Shown: positions 26,875-36,849, counted from the first letter of the stretch. The stretch: 64,000 nucleotides of DNA from Micropruina glycogenica (GCF_900289045.1 NZ_LT985188.1:682001-746000); one strand, 5' to 3'. Program-made: numbers and translations. Notes: generated from the letters alone by a model not told the origin.

Positions 26875-27858
26875 CTACGCGTAGCCGGCGGCCACCAGAT
26901 CGAGCATCGCGTGCGACCAGTCGTTGACCTTCTCAACCCGTGCGGCGAAGGCCGGGTTCACCTGGGCCATACCGGTGTACCAGATCTGAAACGCGAACTG
27001 CCGCAGGGCGATGAAGTCGTCGAGGTGCGTCACGTCGATGTCGCGAACGCTGCCGTACCCGGTGAGCAGGGCGTCGCGAAAGTCGTCGTAGTCGTCTTCG
27101 TCGCGCTGTTCCCACACGGCCACGGCCAGGTCGTAGAGCCGGTGTCCGGTGCCACAGTCGTCGAAGTCGATCAACTTCACCCGCTCGCCCTCGAACACGG
27201 CGTTGCCGAGGTGCAGGTCGGCATGGATCAACCCGACGTCCGGCTCGGCGGCCAGGATGGTCGCCAGTTGGTCCGAGAGCCGTTCGAAACGGCCGCGCAG
27301 GTCGGTGGGAAACAACTCCCAGACGGCTGAGGCAGGTAGCCCGCCGTAGACCATCACGTCGCCGAAGAAGCTCTCGTGGCTCCAGTCGATGCGCGCGAAC
27401 GGTTGCGGCGGCGTCCAGTGCTCGGCGTGGTCGTGCAGCGCGGCCATGGCTGCTCCGAGGCGGCGCAGGTGCACGGGGCGTGGCGAGTCCTCGTGAATGC
27501 GGCCGTGCTGCCAGTGCAGCATCGACACCACCCGGGTCTCGTCGCCGGCGGTAGCGAGCACCGTCGCCGCACCCTCGCGGGTGCTCAACGGTTCGGGAAC
27601 GGCCAGGTCGGTGTCGGCGTTGAGGGCGGTCAGCCAGGCCAGTTCGCTCTCGACGGCCAGTGCCGGGTCGGCATCACGCCCGTGCCGCTGCGGACGGTGC
27701 ACGCGCAGCAGAAAGCGGCCGGCGGGGGAGTCGTGCCGAAAGGTGGTGTTCTCGCCGTGGCCGACGAAGGTGAGCGTGCCGGAGGGCAGGTCGTAGTGCG
27801 GCAGCGCGGCGAGGGCGACGCGGCGCATGCGACCGATCTGAGCGGTGCGGCTGAGCAC
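26875..27858 (-). CDS. aminoglycoside phosphotransferase-fold kinase
   Basis: A 327-residue APH/choline-kinase-fold protein. The catalytic loop is LIHADLHLGNAVF and the metal-binding motif is LIDFDDCG. The N-terminal lobe has GHGENTTFR and RFLLRVHRP with the ATP-binding lysine position apparently replaced by Arg. It resembles SrkA-like or small-molecule kinases rather than a resistance enzyme. The start is GTG 27858; an ATG ten codons later is an alternative. Cotranscribed with the MBL hydrolase. Confidence 0.82.
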   Translation of the reverse strand: MLSRTAQIGRMRRVALAALPHYDLPSGTLTFVGHGENTTFRHDSPAGRFLLRVHRPQRHGRDADPALAVESELAWLTALNADTDLAVPEPLSTREGAATVLATAGDETRVVSMLHWQHGRIHEDSPRPVHLRRLGAAMAALHDHAEHWTPPQPFARIDWSHESFFGDVMVYGGLPASAVWELFPTDLRGRFERLSDQLATILAAEPDVGLIHADLHLGNAVFEGERVKLIDFDDCGTGHRLYDLAVAVWEQRDEDDYDDFRDALLTGYGSVRDIDVTHLDDFIALRQFAFQIWYTGMAQVNPAFAARVEKVNDWSHAMLDLVAAGYA

Positions 27859-27910
27859 ATGTTCACTGTCGCAAGCGTCGGGGTTGACGACAAGGGTGGA
27901 GGTCGCAGAG

Positions 27911-28291
27911 TCAGCTCAGCGCCGAGGCTCCGAGAAACGCCAGCGCCAGCGCCGGAAACATGCCCTGCACCAGCGCCGCTCGGGCCATGCGGCGGTCGTT
28001 GGTGATCAGCACCAGGGCGGCCAGCACCATTGAGCCGAGGCCGACGATCAGCAGCGTGTTCGACACCACCGGCCACCAGAACAGCACCACGCCCGCCCCG
28101 GCGGTCAGGGCAAGAAACAGGTTGTAGAAGCCCTGGTTGTAAGCGAGCCGGCGAGTGGTCGCGGCCTGCTCGGGCGAAGTGCCGAACACCTTGCGGGTCT
28201 CCGGACGTTCCCAGCGCAGCGATTCCATCCAGAAGATGTAGAGGTGCATCAGTGCGGCCAACACCGCGAACACCAGGGCAACCAGCCGCAT
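27911..28291 (-). CDS. DUF1304 family membrane protein
   Basis: A 126-residue protein with four hydrophobic segments and the DUF1304 signature: HLYIFWMESLRW near the N-terminus and the internal YNQGFYNLFLA. GGAGG lies upstream of ATG 28291. Function of the family is unknown. It is divergent from hrcA. Confidence 0.85.
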   Translation of the reverse strand: MRLVALVFAVLAALMHLYIFWMESLRWERPETRKVFGTSPEQAATTRRLAYNQGFYNLFLALTAGAGVVLFWWPVVSNTLLIVGLGSMVLAALVLITNDRRMARAALVQGMFPALALAFLGASALS

Positions 28292-28385
28292 CGTGACCTC
28301 CGGTCGATCGGGCGGTGGGCCAAAAGGCCGAGAACCGTGCCCAGTTGATCGGGCCCCTGACCACGGCCCGGGTGGCAGGTTCGTC

Positions 28386-28416
28386 TAGACTGGCACTCGA
28401 TCAGTGAGAGTGCCAG
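28386..28416 (+). promoter_or_regulatory. CIRCE operator and -10 box of hrcA
   Basis: CTGGCACTC (28390-28398), nine bases, GAGTGCCAG (28408-28416) is a perfect 9-9-9 CIRCE element in the actinobacterial form. A TAGACT -10 box at 28386-28391 overlaps its first bases, so HrcA bound here would block RNA polymerase. The hrcA-dnaJ operon is therefore autoregulated and heat inducible. Confidence 0.92.
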
Positions 28417-28435
28417 TAGCGTCGAAGGAGGCCTG

Positions 28436-29452
28436 GTGTTGGACGACCGCAAGCTCGACATTCTGCGGGCCATCGTCACCGACTACGTGAGTTCGCAAGA
28501 GCCGGTGGGGTCGCGCGCGCTGGTGGACCGGCACAACCTCGGGGTGTCGCCCGCCACGGTGCGCAACGACATGGCGGTGCTCGAAGAAGAGGGCTACATC
28601 ACCCAGCCGCACACCAGCGCCGGCCGCATACCCACCGACAAGGGGTATCGATTGTTCGTCGACCGGTTAGGCACGGTGAAACCGCTGTCGCTGGCCGAGC
28701 GCCGGGCCATCACGACCTTCATGGCCGGAGCCATCGACATCGACGACGTCGTGCGGCGCACCGTCCGACTGCTGGCGCAGATCACCCAGCAGGTGGCGAT
28801 CGTGCAGTACCCGGTGCTCACCTCGGCTACCGTGCGGCTGATCGAGCTGCTCACCCTGGCGCCCGGCCGCGGGCTGGCCATCGTGGTCAACAGCTCCGGA
28901 CGTGTCGATCAGCGCCAACTCGACCTGGGCGCGGCGTCCGATGAGCAGGTGAGCGAACTGCGCGGACGGCTGAACGCCGCCCTGGTCGGCCACCCCACGG
29001 CCCGCGTGCCCGACCTGCTGGTCGCCCTGACCGACGAGGTGGGGCCCGAACTGGGTCCGCTGGCCGCCGTGGTGGGTGCCGCCCTGATCGACATCGTTTC
29101 GGCGGACCCCGCCACGCGTGTGGTGGTCGGCGGTGTGCCCAACCTGACCCGCTTCGGCGATCAGTTCGAAACCACCGTCAAACCGGTGCTTGAGGCGCTT
29201 GAGGAACAAGTCGTGCTGTTGCGGTTGTTGGGTGAGGCTGGTGGGTCTGCTGACGTCACCGTGCGCATCGGCAGCGAGAACCCGTACCAGCCGCTGCAAT
29301 CGACGTCGGTGGTCGCCAGCGCCTACAGTCACGGCGACGACGTGTGGGCGAGCATGGGCATCGTTGGTCCCACCCGAATGGATTACCCCAGCACCATGGC
29401 CTCGGTTCGGGCGGTCGCCCGGTACGTGGGCCGCATCTTGGCAGAAGGATGA
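28436..29452 (+). CDS. hrcA: heat-inducible transcription repressor HrcA
   Basis: A 338-residue repressor with start GTG 28436 and GAAGGAGG four bases upstream. The winged helix includes [16 protein letters not shown] and [19 protein letters not shown], followed by the conserved [13 protein letters not shown]. HrcA represses chaperone genes by binding CIRCE and needs GroEL for activity. A perfect CIRCE lies just upstream. dnaJ starts one base after its stop. Confidence 0.97.
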   Translation: MLDDRKLDILRAIVTDYVSSQEPVGSRALVDRHNLGVSPATVRNDMAVLEEEGYITQPHTSAGRIPTDKGYRLFVDRLGTVKPLSLAERRAITTFMAGAIDIDDVVRRTVRLLAQITQQVAIVQYPVLTSATVRLIELLTLAPGRGLAIVVNSSGRVDQRQLDLGAASDEQVSELRGRLNAALVGHPTARVPDLLVALTDEVGPELGPLAAVVGAALIDIVSADPATRVVVGGVPNLTRFGDQFETTVKPVLEALEEQVVLLRLLGEAGGSADVTVRIGSENPYQPLQSTSVVASAYSHGDDVWASMGIVGPTRMDYPSTMASVRAVARYVGRILAEG

Positions 29453-29453
29453 C

Positions 29454-30629
29454 GTGACGAAGGACTACTACGACGTGCTCGGCATCGCCCGCGACGCCAG
29501 CGCCGACGAGATCAAGAAGGCCTACCGCCGGTTGGCCATGCAGTACCACCCAGACGTGGCCGACACCCCCGACGCCGCCGAGAAGTTCAAAGAGATCGGC
29601 GAGGCCTACGAGGTGCTGCACGACAGCAACAAGAGGGCCATGTACGACCGCGGCGTCGACCCCAGGGGCAACGGCTTCAGCGGCGCGCAGGGCTTCGGGT
29701 TTCCGGGCGGAAGCGCGGCCGGCTTCGACTTCACCAATCTGGTCGACGCCATGTTCGGCCAGGCGGGTGGCCGCGGACCGCGCTCGCGGGTGCGCCGGGG
29801 CCAGGACGCGCTCGTCCGGCTGTCGCTCACTCTGGCCGACGCTGCGTTCGGCGTCACCAAGCCCCTGCGGGTCGACACCGCCGTTGTCTGCGGCACCTGC
29901 CACGGCAGCGGCGCAAAGGACGGCTCCGAGCCGGTCACCTGCACCACCTGTCACGGGCAGGGCGACGTCACCCAGGTGCAGCGCACGTTTCTAGGTGACG
30001 TGCGCACCACCACGCCGTGCCCGGCCTGCCGCGGCTACGGCACGGTGATTCCGCACCCGTGCGGTGAGTGTTCGGGCGAGGGCCGGGTGCGGTCGTCCCG
30101 AACCATCAACGTCAAGATTCCTGCCGGTGTGAACGCCGGCAACCGCATTCACCTTGAGGGTCAGGGTGAGGTCGGCCCCGGCGGCGGGCCGGCCGGCGAC
30201 CTCTACGTCGAGTTGAGCGTTGAGCCCCACGAAACCTTCAAGCGCAACGGCGACGACCTCGAGGTGGTGGTGCGGGTGCCGATGACGGCGGCCGCGCTGG
30301 GCACCGAGGTGCTGCTGCCGACGCTCGAGGCCGAACGCGACGACTTCGACCCCGAGCAGGCGACGGTGCGGGTCAGCGTGCCCAGCGGTACCCAGTCGGG
30401 CACTCGCATCGCGGTGGCCGGACGCGGCGTGCCCCGGCTGCGGGGCTCCGGACGCGGCGAACTCGGCGTTACGCTGCTGGTGCAGACGCCGAGCCGGCTC
30501 GACGATCACCAACGCGACCTGTTGCGGCAGCTCGCCGAGGCGCGTGGTGAGAACAAGGCCGAAGTCTCAATGGAGCGGCACCACAAGAGTGGTGTCTTCA
30601 GCTGGCTGAAGGACGCGTTCACACAATGA
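29454..30629 (+). CDS. dnaJ: chaperone protein DnaJ (second, hrcA-linked type)
   Basis: A 391-residue co-chaperone starting at GTG 29454. The J domain (residues 1-65) has the HPD motif in QYHPDVAD; a Gly/Phe-rich stretch follows (about 70-95). Four CxxCxGxG zinc motifs are present ([32 protein letters not shown]), then the C-terminal substrate-binding domains. It stimulates DnaK and binds unfolded proteins. This is the HrcA-linked DnaJ2 type; actinobacteria usually have another copy with dnaK-grpE. Confidence 0.96.
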   Translation: MTKDYYDVLGIARDASADEIKKAYRRLAMQYHPDVADTPDAAEKFKEIGEAYEVLHDSNKRAMYDRGVDPRGNGFSGAQGFGFPGGSAAGFDFTNLVDAMFGQAGGRGPRSRVRRGQDALVRLSLTLADAAFGVTKPLRVDTAVVCGTCHGSGAKDGSEPVTCTTCHGQGDVTQVQRTFLGDVRTTTPCPACRGYGTVIPHPCGECSGEGRVRSSRTINVKIPAGVNAGNRIHLEGQGEVGPGGGPAGDLYVELSVEPHETFKRNGDDLEVVVRVPMTAAALGTEVLLPTLEAERDDFDPEQATVRVSVPSGTQSGTRIAVAGRGVPRLRGSGRGELGVTLLVQTPSRLDDHQRDLLRQLAEARGENKAEVSMERHHKSGVFSWLKDAFTQ

Positions 30630-30780
30630 ACCAGTACGAGCGAGCGAGTTCCAGCCACACCGGCGAGGTGGAAAATGATCAGGGCGAGCGGGGCGAGTAT
30701 GCAGCAACACCCAGCGCCGCTGGTCGAGACACCAGGGCCGGTCGAGTTCGCCGAGACCCGCTTCGTTCGAGGGGTGCGTC

Positions 30781-31512
30781 GTGACTGATGCCATGTTCCT
30801 GGCCGACCTCGACGATCCGCGGGTCGGCGATCAGGTCGCCGTCACCGGTGACGAAGGGCGGCACGCGGCGATCGTCCGGCGTATTCGCAAAGGCGAGGTG
30901 GTGCTCGTCAGCGACGGCATCGGCACCGCGATCCGCGGCCCGGTGCTGACCTCCGACGTGAACGGCCTGGTGGTCGAAGTCGCTGAGGTGCTGACCGCAG
31001 AGCCCCGCACCGTGCGGTACACGGTGGTGCAGGCGCTGGCGAAGGGTGACCGGTCTGAGCTGGCGCTTGAGATGCTCACCGAGCTGGGCGTCGACGAGGT
31101 CGTGCCGTGGCAGTCGACTCGCTCGGTGGTCAAATGGCCCCCCGACAAGGTCGAACGTGCCCTGGCCCGCTGGCGCAGCATCGTGCGCGAGGCCACCAAG
31201 CAGTCGCGACGGTTCAGGGTGCCGCGGGTGAGTCCGCCGCTGACCACCGCCGAGTTGGCCCTGCGGGTGCCCGAGCCGGCGCTCACGCTGGTGCTGCACG
31301 AGGGTGCCACCGAATGGATCTCGCAGGTCACGCCGCCCGTCGAGGGTGAGGTCATGCTGATCGTTGGCCCCGAGGGAGGCCTCACCCCTGAGGAGCTGGA
31401 GTTGTTCGCCGAGGCAGGTGGGCGGCAGGTGCTGGTCGCCGACGGCGTACTGCGCACCTCGACGGCCGGAACGGTCGCCCTGGCGCAATTGCAGGCGCTT
31501 GAGCGTGCGTGA
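30781..31512 (+). CDS. rsmE: 16S rRNA (uracil-1498-N3)-methyltransferase RsmE
   Basis: A 243-residue SPOUT methyltransferase. The knot shows as LIVGPEGGLTPEE and VLRTSTAGTVAL (the latter replaces the more usual LRTETA); the N-terminal PUA-like part has GDEGRHAAIVRRI. It methylates U1498 of 16S rRNA. GTG 30781 is preceded by GAGGGG. The 151-base gap from dnaJ contains degenerate GGTCGAG repeat copies. Confidence 0.93.
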   Translation: MTDAMFLADLDDPRVGDQVAVTGDEGRHAAIVRRIRKGEVVLVSDGIGTAIRGPVLTSDVNGLVVEVAEVLTAEPRTVRYTVVQALAKGDRSELALEMLTELGVDEVVPWQSTRSVVKWPPDKVERALARWRSIVREATKQSRRFRVPRVSPPLTTAELALRVPEPALTLVLHEGATEWISQVTPPVEGEVMLIVGPEGGLTPEELELFAEAGGRQVLVADGVLRTSTAGTVALAQLQALERA

Positions 31513-31947
31513 CCCGGTGGTCGAGCTCTCTCACCGCTCGAGTCCGCTGCCGCGGAGTGCGCGGCACCCCGTCCCGCCCCTGCGGAGCTCGTCGGCCCTT
31601 CGCTCTCTCGTCCGCGCTTGCCTATCGAGCCGACGAGCCCGCTTTACGCCCGCCGACCCGGACGGGGTGCCGCCCACTCCGCTTCCTACTTGCTCCTCTG
31701 CCGGCTTAGGGGCCGCTTTCGTCATCGTGCGTGGGATTGGGTTCGTCATCCCGGCGAACGCCGGGATCTCGCAACTGCACGGAGAGGGTCCTGCCCGGTG
31801 GGATCTCAACACGCTTGATCTGCAGTTTCGTCATCCCGGCGAAGCCGGGATCTCAAGACCCTTGTGGACGAAATCCCTTGTCGTCGGGGATCTCGACAAG
31901 CTCGATCAGCGACAGGCTCGATCAGGGTCGGACGTGGGTGTGTGTGA
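31513..31947. repeat. 435-base intergenic region filled with dispersed repeats
   Basis: From 31540 to about 31700 lies a divergent copy of the composite repeat better seen at 57720-57915 and 60200-60425. Two palindromes with the core TCATCCCGGCG...CCGGGATCTC follow at 31744-31770 and 31829-31854. A GATCTCGACAAGCTCGATCA repeat near 31888 comes last. I see no gene here; the tgt promoter must lie in or beyond these repeats. Confidence 0.75.
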
Positions 31948-33165
31948 ATGAGTGACTTCGGGTTCGAGGTGACGGCGACCTTGCCCGATGGACGGGGTCG
32001 CGCCGGCACCATTCACACTCCGCACGGCACCATCAACACCCCGGCCTTCGTCGCCGTGGGCACCAAGGCGACTGTCAAGGCGGTGCTGCCCGAGGCCGTC
32101 CGCGACCTGGGTGCGCAGGCCGTGCTCGCCAACGCGTACCACCTGTACCTGCAGCCCGGCTCAGACATCGTGGACGCAGCCGGCGGCCTGGGCGCCTTCA
32201 TGAACTGGCCGGGGCCGACCTTCACCGACTCAGGCGGGTTTCAGGTGATGAGCCTCGGCGCCGGGTTCAAGAAGGTGCTGGCCATGGACACCGTCGGCCT
32301 CGCCGACGACGACGTGATCGCCGAGGGCAAGACCCGGCTCGCACATGTGGACGACGACGGAGTCACCTTCACCAGCCACCTCAACGGCGACCGCCACCGG
32401 TTCACCCCCGAGGTGAGCATGCGCATTCAGCACGAGCTCGGCGCCGACATCATGTTCGCCTTCGACGAGCTGACCACCCTGATGAACACCCGCGGCTACC
32501 AGGAGCAGTCGGTGGCGCGCACCCAGGCGTGGGCCGTCCGCTGCCTGGCCGCCCACGCCGAGCTGACCAGAAGCCGCGCCGACAAGCCATACCAGGCACT
32601 GTTCGGCGTCGTCCAGGGCGCGCAGTACGAAGACCTGCGCCGGCGGGCTGCGCGCGACCTGGCCGCCCTCGAGGTGGACGGCGCGAGCTTCGACGGGTTC
32701 GGCATCGGCGGCGCGCTCGAGAAGGAGAACTTGGGCACCATCGTCGGCTGGGTGGCCGACGAACTGCCTCGTGACAAGCCCAGACACCTGCTCGGCATCT
32801 CAGAACCCGACGACTTCTTCGCCGCGGTCGCGGCCGGTGCCGACACCTTCGACTGCGTGATGCCGTCCAGGGTCGCCCGCAACGCCGCGCTGTACACCCG
32901 CGACGGACGGTTCAACGTGAACACCGCGGCCCACCGCCGGGCGTTCGAGCCGATCGAGCCCGGCTGCGACTGCTACACCTGCGCGCACTACACCCGGGCC
33001 TACCTGCACCACCTGTTCAAGGCCAAAGAGATGCTGGCCTCGACGCTGGCGACGATTCACAACGAGCGGTTCACGGTGCGGTTGGTCGACGACATTCGCG
33101 CCTCGATCGAGGCCGGCGACTTCGACGCTTTTCGCACGGAGTTTTTGGGTCGCTTCTACCGGTGA
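31948..33165 (+). CDS. tgt: tRNA-guanine transglycosylase
   Basis: A 405-residue TIM-barrel enzyme that exchanges G34 in certain tRNAs for a queuosine precursor. The active-site aspartates lie in FTDSGGFQVMS and DTFDCVMPSRVARN. The zinc site is CDCYTCAHY with a downstream His in the YLHHLF region. The length includes the actinobacterial insertion (ADDDVIAEGKTRLAHVDDDG). ATG 31948 follows closely on intergenic repeats. Confidence 0.96.
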   Translation: MSDFGFEVTATLPDGRGRAGTIHTPHGTINTPAFVAVGTKATVKAVLPEAVRDLGAQAVLANAYHLYLQPGSDIVDAAGGLGAFMNWPGPTFTDSGGFQVMSLGAGFKKVLAMDTVGLADDDVIAEGKTRLAHVDDDGVTFTSHLNGDRHRFTPEVSMRIQHELGADIMFAFDELTTLMNTRGYQEQSVARTQAWAVRCLAAHAELTRSRADKPYQALFGVVQGAQYEDLRRRAARDLAALEVDGASFDGFGIGGALEKENLGTIVGWVADELPRDKPRHLLGISEPDDFFAAVAAGADTFDCVMPSRVARNAALYTRDGRFNVNTAAHRRAFEPIEPGCDCYTCAHYTRAYLHHLFKAKEMLASTLATIHNERFTVRLVDDIRASIEAGDFDAFRTEFLGRFYR

Positions 33166-33171
33166 TCGGGC

Positions 33172-33239
33172 ACGTTGCATAGGTTCGGGTCCGTTGCCCG
33201 GGTTCGAACCTGAGCGACGAATCCGAAGCTGAGCAACGT
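33172..33239. repeat. 68-bp imperfect palindrome centred on TTCGAA
   Basis: The segment begins ACGTTGC and ends GCAACGT, with GGGTTCGAACCTG at the exact centre (33203-33208 TTCGAA). Its ends, length and centre match the palindrome at 45761-45830. It lies between tgt and an MFS gene. Confidence 0.65.
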
Positions 33240-33252
33240 CGTCGAAACGGGG

Positions 33253-34500
33253 GTGGCCGTGTCGAAGTTGGCCCCGCGCGCCGCCTACTACCTGTTCGAG
33301 GGCGGCACGGCGCTGCTGCACGCGCTGGCGTTGACCCTGATGCTGGTGTTTCAGGTGCAGGTGGTGGGGCTGACGCCGTTTCAGCTCGTGATCATGGGCA
33401 CGGCGATGGAAGTGGCCCTGCTGCTGTTCGAGATTCCGACCGGGGCTGTGGCCGACCTGTATTCGCGTCGGCGATCGGTGCTGATCGGCACGACGATCAT
33501 CGCAGTCAGCTTGTTGCTGCAGGGCGGTTGGCCGTACTTCTGGCCCACGCTGGCCGGCCAGATGATCTGGGGGCTCGGCTACACGTTCATCTCGGGGGCG
33601 GCGCAGGCCTGGATCACCGACGAGATCGGCGAAGATCACGTGCAGCCGGTGTTCACCCGGGCCACCCAGGTGGTGCTGACCTGCTCGGTGGCGGGCACGG
33701 TGGTGGCCGGGCTGATCGGGCAGATCGACCTGCGTCTGCCCATGTTGGTGGCCGGCGCGGGCTTCGTGCTGCTAGCGCTGGCGTTGGTGGCAGTGATGCC
33801 CGAGCACGGATTCCGCCCCGTGCCGAAAGCCGAGCGTGAAACCTGGGCGCACCTGGGCACCACGGTGCGAGCCGGGCTGAATCTCGCCAGGCGGCGTGGC
33901 GTGGTTCGGTCGATGCTGTGGGTGTCGCTGCTGGTGGGGCTGTCGTCCGAGGCCGTCGACCGGTTGTGGACGGCGCACGTGCTGGAGCAGTTCACCCTGC
34001 CGAGCCTGTTCGGGCTGACCGGCGCGGCGGCCTGGTTCAGCGTGTTCGCGCTGGTGGGCACGCTGGTGTCGCTGCTGGCCAGCCTGGTGGCCAACCGACT
34101 CGCCGGGCGGCGGCTCAATGCGCAGCGTCCGGCGGTGCTGTTGGCTGGGTTGGTCGTGCTGCAGGTGGCCGGCATCGTCGGGTTCGCCGTGCTCGGGTCG
34201 TTGTGGCCGGCCCTGGTGGCGATCTGGGTGCGTGACGCGGCGCGGGTGGTGTCAGAACCGGTGCAGGCGGCGTGGTTGAACCGCGAGGTCGAATCGGGCG
34301 TGCGGGCGACCACCCTGTCGATCGTCAGCCAGGCCAACGCGCTGGGCGAGGCCGCGGGCGGGCCGCCGATGGGTGCGGTGGCCGGACGGTTCGGCATCGC
34401 GGCGGGCCTGCTCGGCTGCGGGGTGATCCTGGCCCCGGCCGCCGGTCTCTTTCTGGGGCTGCGTTCACACACGCGGGCCGAGGGTAAGGCGGTCAGTTGA
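33253..34500 (+). CDS. MFS transporter
   Basis: A 415-residue membrane protein with about twelve hydrophobic segments. The loop after segment 2 reads FEIPTGAVADLYSRRRS, the MFS motif A. The pattern MEVALLLFEIPTGAVAD is common in efflux-type transporters. The substrate is unknown. The start is GTG 33253. The 3' end overlaps by eight bases the original end of the convergent VOC gene. Confidence 0.88.
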   Translation: MAVSKLAPRAAYYLFEGGTALLHALALTLMLVFQVQVVGLTPFQLVIMGTAMEVALLLFEIPTGAVADLYSRRRSVLIGTTIIAVSLLLQGGWPYFWPTLAGQMIWGLGYTFISGAAQAWITDEIGEDHVQPVFTRATQVVLTCSVAGTVVAGLIGQIDLRLPMLVAGAGFVLLALALVAVMPEHGFRPVPKAERETWAHLGTTVRAGLNLARRRGVVRSMLWVSLLVGLSSEAVDRLWTAHVLEQFTLPSLFGLTGAAAWFSVFALVGTLVSLLASLVANRLAGRRLNAQRPAVLLAGLVVLQVAGIVGFAVLGSLWPALVAIWVRDAARVVSEPVQAAWLNREVESGVRATTLSIVSQANALGEAAGGPPMGAVAGRFGIAAGLLGCGVILAPAAGLFLGLRSHTRAEGKAVS

Positions 34501-35233
34501 TGCCGTCGGTGACGCAGTAGACCAGGCCCGCCGGGTCGCGCAGTATCGTCCATTCCGGGTAGTCGGCGACGTGTTAGGCGCCCAACGCCAGATGCCTCGC
34601 CACCTCGGCGGCGACGTCGTCGGTGGCCAGGTCGAGGTGCGCGCGGGCCGGGCCGGTGGGTTCGTCCAGGCGCTGCAACAGCACCCGCAGCGGCAGTTCT
34701 GGGCGGCGGTCGATCGCGCTGAACTCCGAGTCGCCGAACGACCGGACGGGCTCGTGCAGCAGCGCCGCCCAGAAGGCGGCTTCGGCGTCGTGCATGTCCT
34801 GCGGCAGATCGAGCGCCACCTGGTCGATCAGGCTTCGGTTGCCGTCCGGCCAGGTGGTGGCCGGGGGACGGGTGTGGCTCAGATGCGTGACCAGGCAGAA
34901 GGTCAGGCCGGCGGGGGAGCGCAGCACCCGGTAGCCCAGGCCGGGGTCGGCCAGGGGCGCGGCGCCCAGCTCGACCGCGCGGTTGGCGGCGGCGTCCGGG
35001 TCGGGCACGTGTACGTCCAGGTGCAGGCGAGCGGCCTCGTCACCGACCCGTTGCACCCGCAGGTAGTCGTCACCGACCGACGGCACCAGGGTGCCGAACT
35101 CGTGGTGGGCGCCGCGCAGGCGAGACAGCGAATAGCCGGTGACCGCGGCCCAGAACGCCACGGCCGGGTCGAAGGTGGTGCCGGGCAGGTCGAGAAAGAC
35201 GCTCAACCAGAACGGACGGGTCGTCGAGGTCAT
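34493..35233 (-). pseudogene. VOC/glyoxalase-fold protein gene with premature stop
   Basis: From ATG 35233 an ORF of 219 codons encodes two VOC-fold halves (FWLSVFLDLPG, then LIDQVALDLPQ...). It ends at TAA 34574-34576. The same frame continues past this stop with HVADYPEWTILRDPAGLVYC and VTDGIN to TGA 34493-34495. That is the typical C-terminal strand and end of this family, so the TAA is a nonsense change, probably from GAA. The truncated protein lacks about 27 residues of its second metal-site half. It may be inactive; selenocysteine or readthrough is not suggested. Confidence 0.8.
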
Positions 35234-35258
35234 GCGGCAACGGTAGTGGGGGGACGTG

Positions 35259-35341
35259 CGTCATCCCGACGCACGACGGGATCTCGGGGCCGGCCGGTCT
35301 GGTGGACCGGATGGGAGATCCCGACGTTCGTCGGGATGACG
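35259..35341. repeat. pair of inverted TCATCCCG palindromes
   Basis: GTCATCCCGACGCACGACGG at 35260 and the opposite-orientation copy ending CGTCGGGATGACGG near 35343 flank a GC-rich stem (GGCCGGCC, GGTGGACCGG). They lie between two genes ending or starting on the minus strand and may also terminate transcription. Confidence 0.6.
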
Positions 35342-35353
35342 GGTTGGATCGGC

Positions 35354-36820
35354 TCAGGGACGCCGGCCGCCCCCACCGCCACCGGGGCCGCTGTTGGTAG
35401 TCACCTGCGAGGTGTCCGTGGTGCCCGACGCGGTGCCGTTGACGTAGACGGTGTAGGTCTCGCCCTCTTTGATGTTCTCGTTCGACACCACGAGCGACGC
35501 GATCTGCTTGGTCGTGGTGTAGGTCGCCACGGTCGCGCCCGAGGAGTCCTTCACCTCGATGGTCGAGCCGGCCGCCGCCTCGACGCTGATCATCAGCGAC
35601 TTCTGCGACGAGTCGGTGCCCGGCGCCTGCGCCATGCCCGCCGAACCGCCCGCGGCCAGCGACCCGCCGGTGATCGTGAAGGTGCCGTTGTAGTCGAACG
35701 CGCCGTTGCCGTTCTCGGTCGGCCCGTTCACCACCACCGTGCCACCGCTCATCGTGATCGAACCGTTGGAGTCGAGGCCGTCGCCGTCCGCGTTCACGGT
35801 CAGCTTGCCGCCCGAGACGGTCAGCAGCGTGCCCGTCTGGGCCTGCATGTCGCCTCCGGTGGACGCCGAGTCGGTCGCGTTCACGCCATCGTCGCTGGCA
35901 GTGACGGTGGTGGTGCCGCCGCTCACGTTGATCACCCGCGCCTCGAGGCCCTCGACCGACTTGGTCACCGTGGTGGTGCCGCCGCTGATCGTGATGGCCG
36001 TCCAGGCGTCCACGCCGTCGTCGCCGGAGTCGAGGGTGACCGTGCCGGCGGCCACGCTCACGTAACCGAGGCCCGAATCCTCTTCGTTGTCGCTCTTCAG
36101 CGAGTCGCCGCCGCTGGTCACCGTGACCGTGCCGTCGTTGATCACCAGGTAGTCCTTGCCGCGGAGGCCGTCGTCTTTCGCGGTGACGGTGATGGTGCCC
36201 GACACGATCACCAGGCCGTCGGAGCTGTTGATGCCGTCGTTGTAGTTGCCGTTCACCGTCAGCGAGCCCTCGCCCAGAATCGTCAGGTTCGGGTCGCTCC
36301 AGATCGCGGCGTTGGGGTCGTCGTCGCCGGTCGCCGCGTAGCTGCTGCCGTCGGTGACGGTGTTGGTGGTGCCGTCGGCCAGCACGATCAGCGCGAGGTC
36401 GGCCTTGTCGATCACGATGGCCGAGCCGTCTGAGTTGGTGATCGAGGCGTTGTCGAGAATCAGGTACACGCTGCCCGAGTCTTCGGTGTCGACCACCACC
36501 TGGCCGTCGGCGAGGGTGCCCGAGAGGCGGTAGGCGCCGGCGGCGGTAATGGTGATCACGCCGTCCTTCACCGTGACGCCGTCGGTGGCGGTCGGGTTCG
36601 ACAGGTCGATCGTCACCTCTTTGGAGGTGTCCCAGGTGTGGTCGCTGTCGCTGTCGTGATCGGCGGTCAGCGCGAGCGTGGCCGAGGTGGACGTGCCGGT
36701 GCTGGTCGAGGTGGTCGTGGTGGTTCCGGCGACGGTGGCGGCCGTGCAGCCGCCCACCGCGAGCACCGCGGCGGCGAGGCCGCCGGCGATCCAGGTCTTC
36801 ATGTTGGTCAGGGCGTTCAT
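35354..36820 (-). CDS. carbohydrate-binding-domain (DUF4353-like) repeat lipoprotein
   Basis: A 488-residue protein with a lipoprotein signal (LAVGGC near residue 25) and a Thr/Ser-rich linker. The body (about residues 70-400) is a series of about 20-residue repeats of the type GTVTVTSGGDSLKS and GLEARVINVSGGTTTVT, giving a right-handed beta-helix-like surface as in DUF4353 proteins. The C-terminus is Gly-rich. It probably sits on the outer membrane face and binds glycans or matrix. It lies 29 bases downstream of a DUF4956 gene, a combination seen in exopolysaccharide or spore-coat-like (VTC/CotH) loci, but VTC and CotH are missing here. Confidence 0.75.
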   Translation of the reverse strand: MNALTNMKTWIAGGLAAAVLAVGGCTAATVAGTTTTTSTSTGTSTSATLALTADHDSDSDHTWDTSKEVTIDLSNPTATDGVTVKDGVITITAAGAYRLSGTLADGQVVVDTEDSGSVYLILDNASITNSDGSAIVIDKADLALIVLADGTTNTVTDGSSYAATGDDDPNAAIWSDPNLTILGEGSLTVNGNYNDGINSSDGLVIVSGTITVTAKDDGLRGKDYLVINDGTVTVTSGGDSLKSDNEEDSGLGYVSVAAGTVTLDSGDDGVDAWTAITISGGTTTVTKSVEGLEARVINVSGGTTTVTASDDGVNATDSASTGGDMQAQTGTLLTVSGGKLTVNADGDGLDSNGSITMSGGTVVVNGPTENGNGAFDYNGTFTITGGSLAAGGSAGMAQAPGTDSSQKSLMISVEAAAGSTIEVKDSSGATVATYTTTKQIASLVVSNENIKEGETYTVYVNGTASGTTDTSQVTTNSGPGGGGGGRRP

Positions 36821-36849
36821 GTCAAGAGTCTCCGTTGTTCGTGGGGTGG

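Noticed and set aside
26875-27858. Aminoglycoside resistance gene
   Set aside because: The APH fold is shared with many metabolic kinases, and there is no resistance context.
33196-33212. GGGTTCGAACC looked like a tRNA T-arm
   Set aside because: No acceptor, D or anticodon arms fit; it is the centre of a 68-bp palindrome.
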